Program-made: the position numbers and the translations under genes
Part shown: one piece after another, positions 53,988 to 54,021 of the stretch
Layout of the letters: each line of letters starts with the position of its first letter
Position numbering within the stretch: the first letter of the stretch is position 1
Assembly (NCBI GenBank): GCA_030524485.1
Contig: JAUNGR010000003.1
Span: 1 to 54,021 of the forward strand
DNA from: a bacterium
Lineage (GTDB): Bacteria; Bacillota; Clostridia; Lachnospirales; Lachnospiraceae
Length of the DNA: 54,021 nucleotides
Direction of reading: 5' to 3'
Notes under the pieces: model-generated
The model's database searches: none
What the model saw: only the letters and a program-made list of their open reading frames with translations
What the model was told of the DNA's origin: nothing

Positions 53988-54021
53988 CGCAACTGTCTCC
54001 CCTTTGTTCTGTCTTTGTTCT

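Overview
The window is a chromosomal segment of a spore-forming Clostridia, most likely a Lachnospiraceae. The evidence is sporulation genes (spoIIE, yabP, yabQ, spoVT, spoVG, yyaC), a GlgC/GlgD pair, HelD, DUF5711 and LysM proteins typical of that family, strong AGGAGG ribosome sites and sigma-A promoters with 17-bp spacers. Almost all genes lie on the minus strand. Read on that strand, the order traX-like, tatD, rsmA ... spoVG ... pth, mfd, spoVT, hup, rqcP, yabP, yabQ, divIC, spoIIE follows the origin-proximal order of Bacillus subtilis. The replication origin is therefore probably to the right and the minus strand the leading strand (inference).

Layout: 64-8474 is the conserved pth-mfd-spoVT-hup-rqcP-yabPQ-divIC-spoIIE block (stalled RNA polymerase and ribosome rescue, nucleoid protein, division, sporulation). 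8544-16176 holds a Na+/H+ antiporter, spoVG, the glycogen pair glgC-glgD, asnS and prs. 16340-21452 holds a dead TnpB element, the primosome genes dnaI and dnaD-like, a DnaA-box cluster, murC and a stack of dispersed repeats. 21453-26499 has a queuosine-precursor transporter with a structured leader and a sugar-acid module (GntP permease, IlvD/EDD dehydratase, GntR regulator). 26528-34690 is envelope and RNA polymerase related: SGNH hydrolase with MBOAT acyltransferase, HelD and a class A penicillin-binding protein. 34763-48399 mixes aroK, a flavin reductase, a DHH/CBS pyrophosphatase, glucokinase, transketolase, cell-envelope proteins of unknown role, spore protein YyaC and glucose-6-phosphate isomerase. 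48635-53987 ends with mtnN, a TSCPD protein, a frameshifted AAA/PD-(D/E)XK gene, a DNA glycosylase, rsmA, tatD and a TraX-like membrane protein.

No large new gene system is obvious. The least ordinary content is non-coding: (1) a tandem DnaA-box cluster directly upstream of the helicase-loader operon; (2) a spoIIE promoter with a 21-bp spacer and a Spo0A-box match, in front of a SpoIIE that lacks its membrane domain; (3) two families of dispersed multi-hairpin repeats; (4) two IS605/TnpB right ends with compensatory base changes, one next to the prs promoter and one upstream of a penicillin-binding protein; (5) a pseudoknot-capable leader in front of queT. No tRNA, rRNA or CRISPR array was seen.
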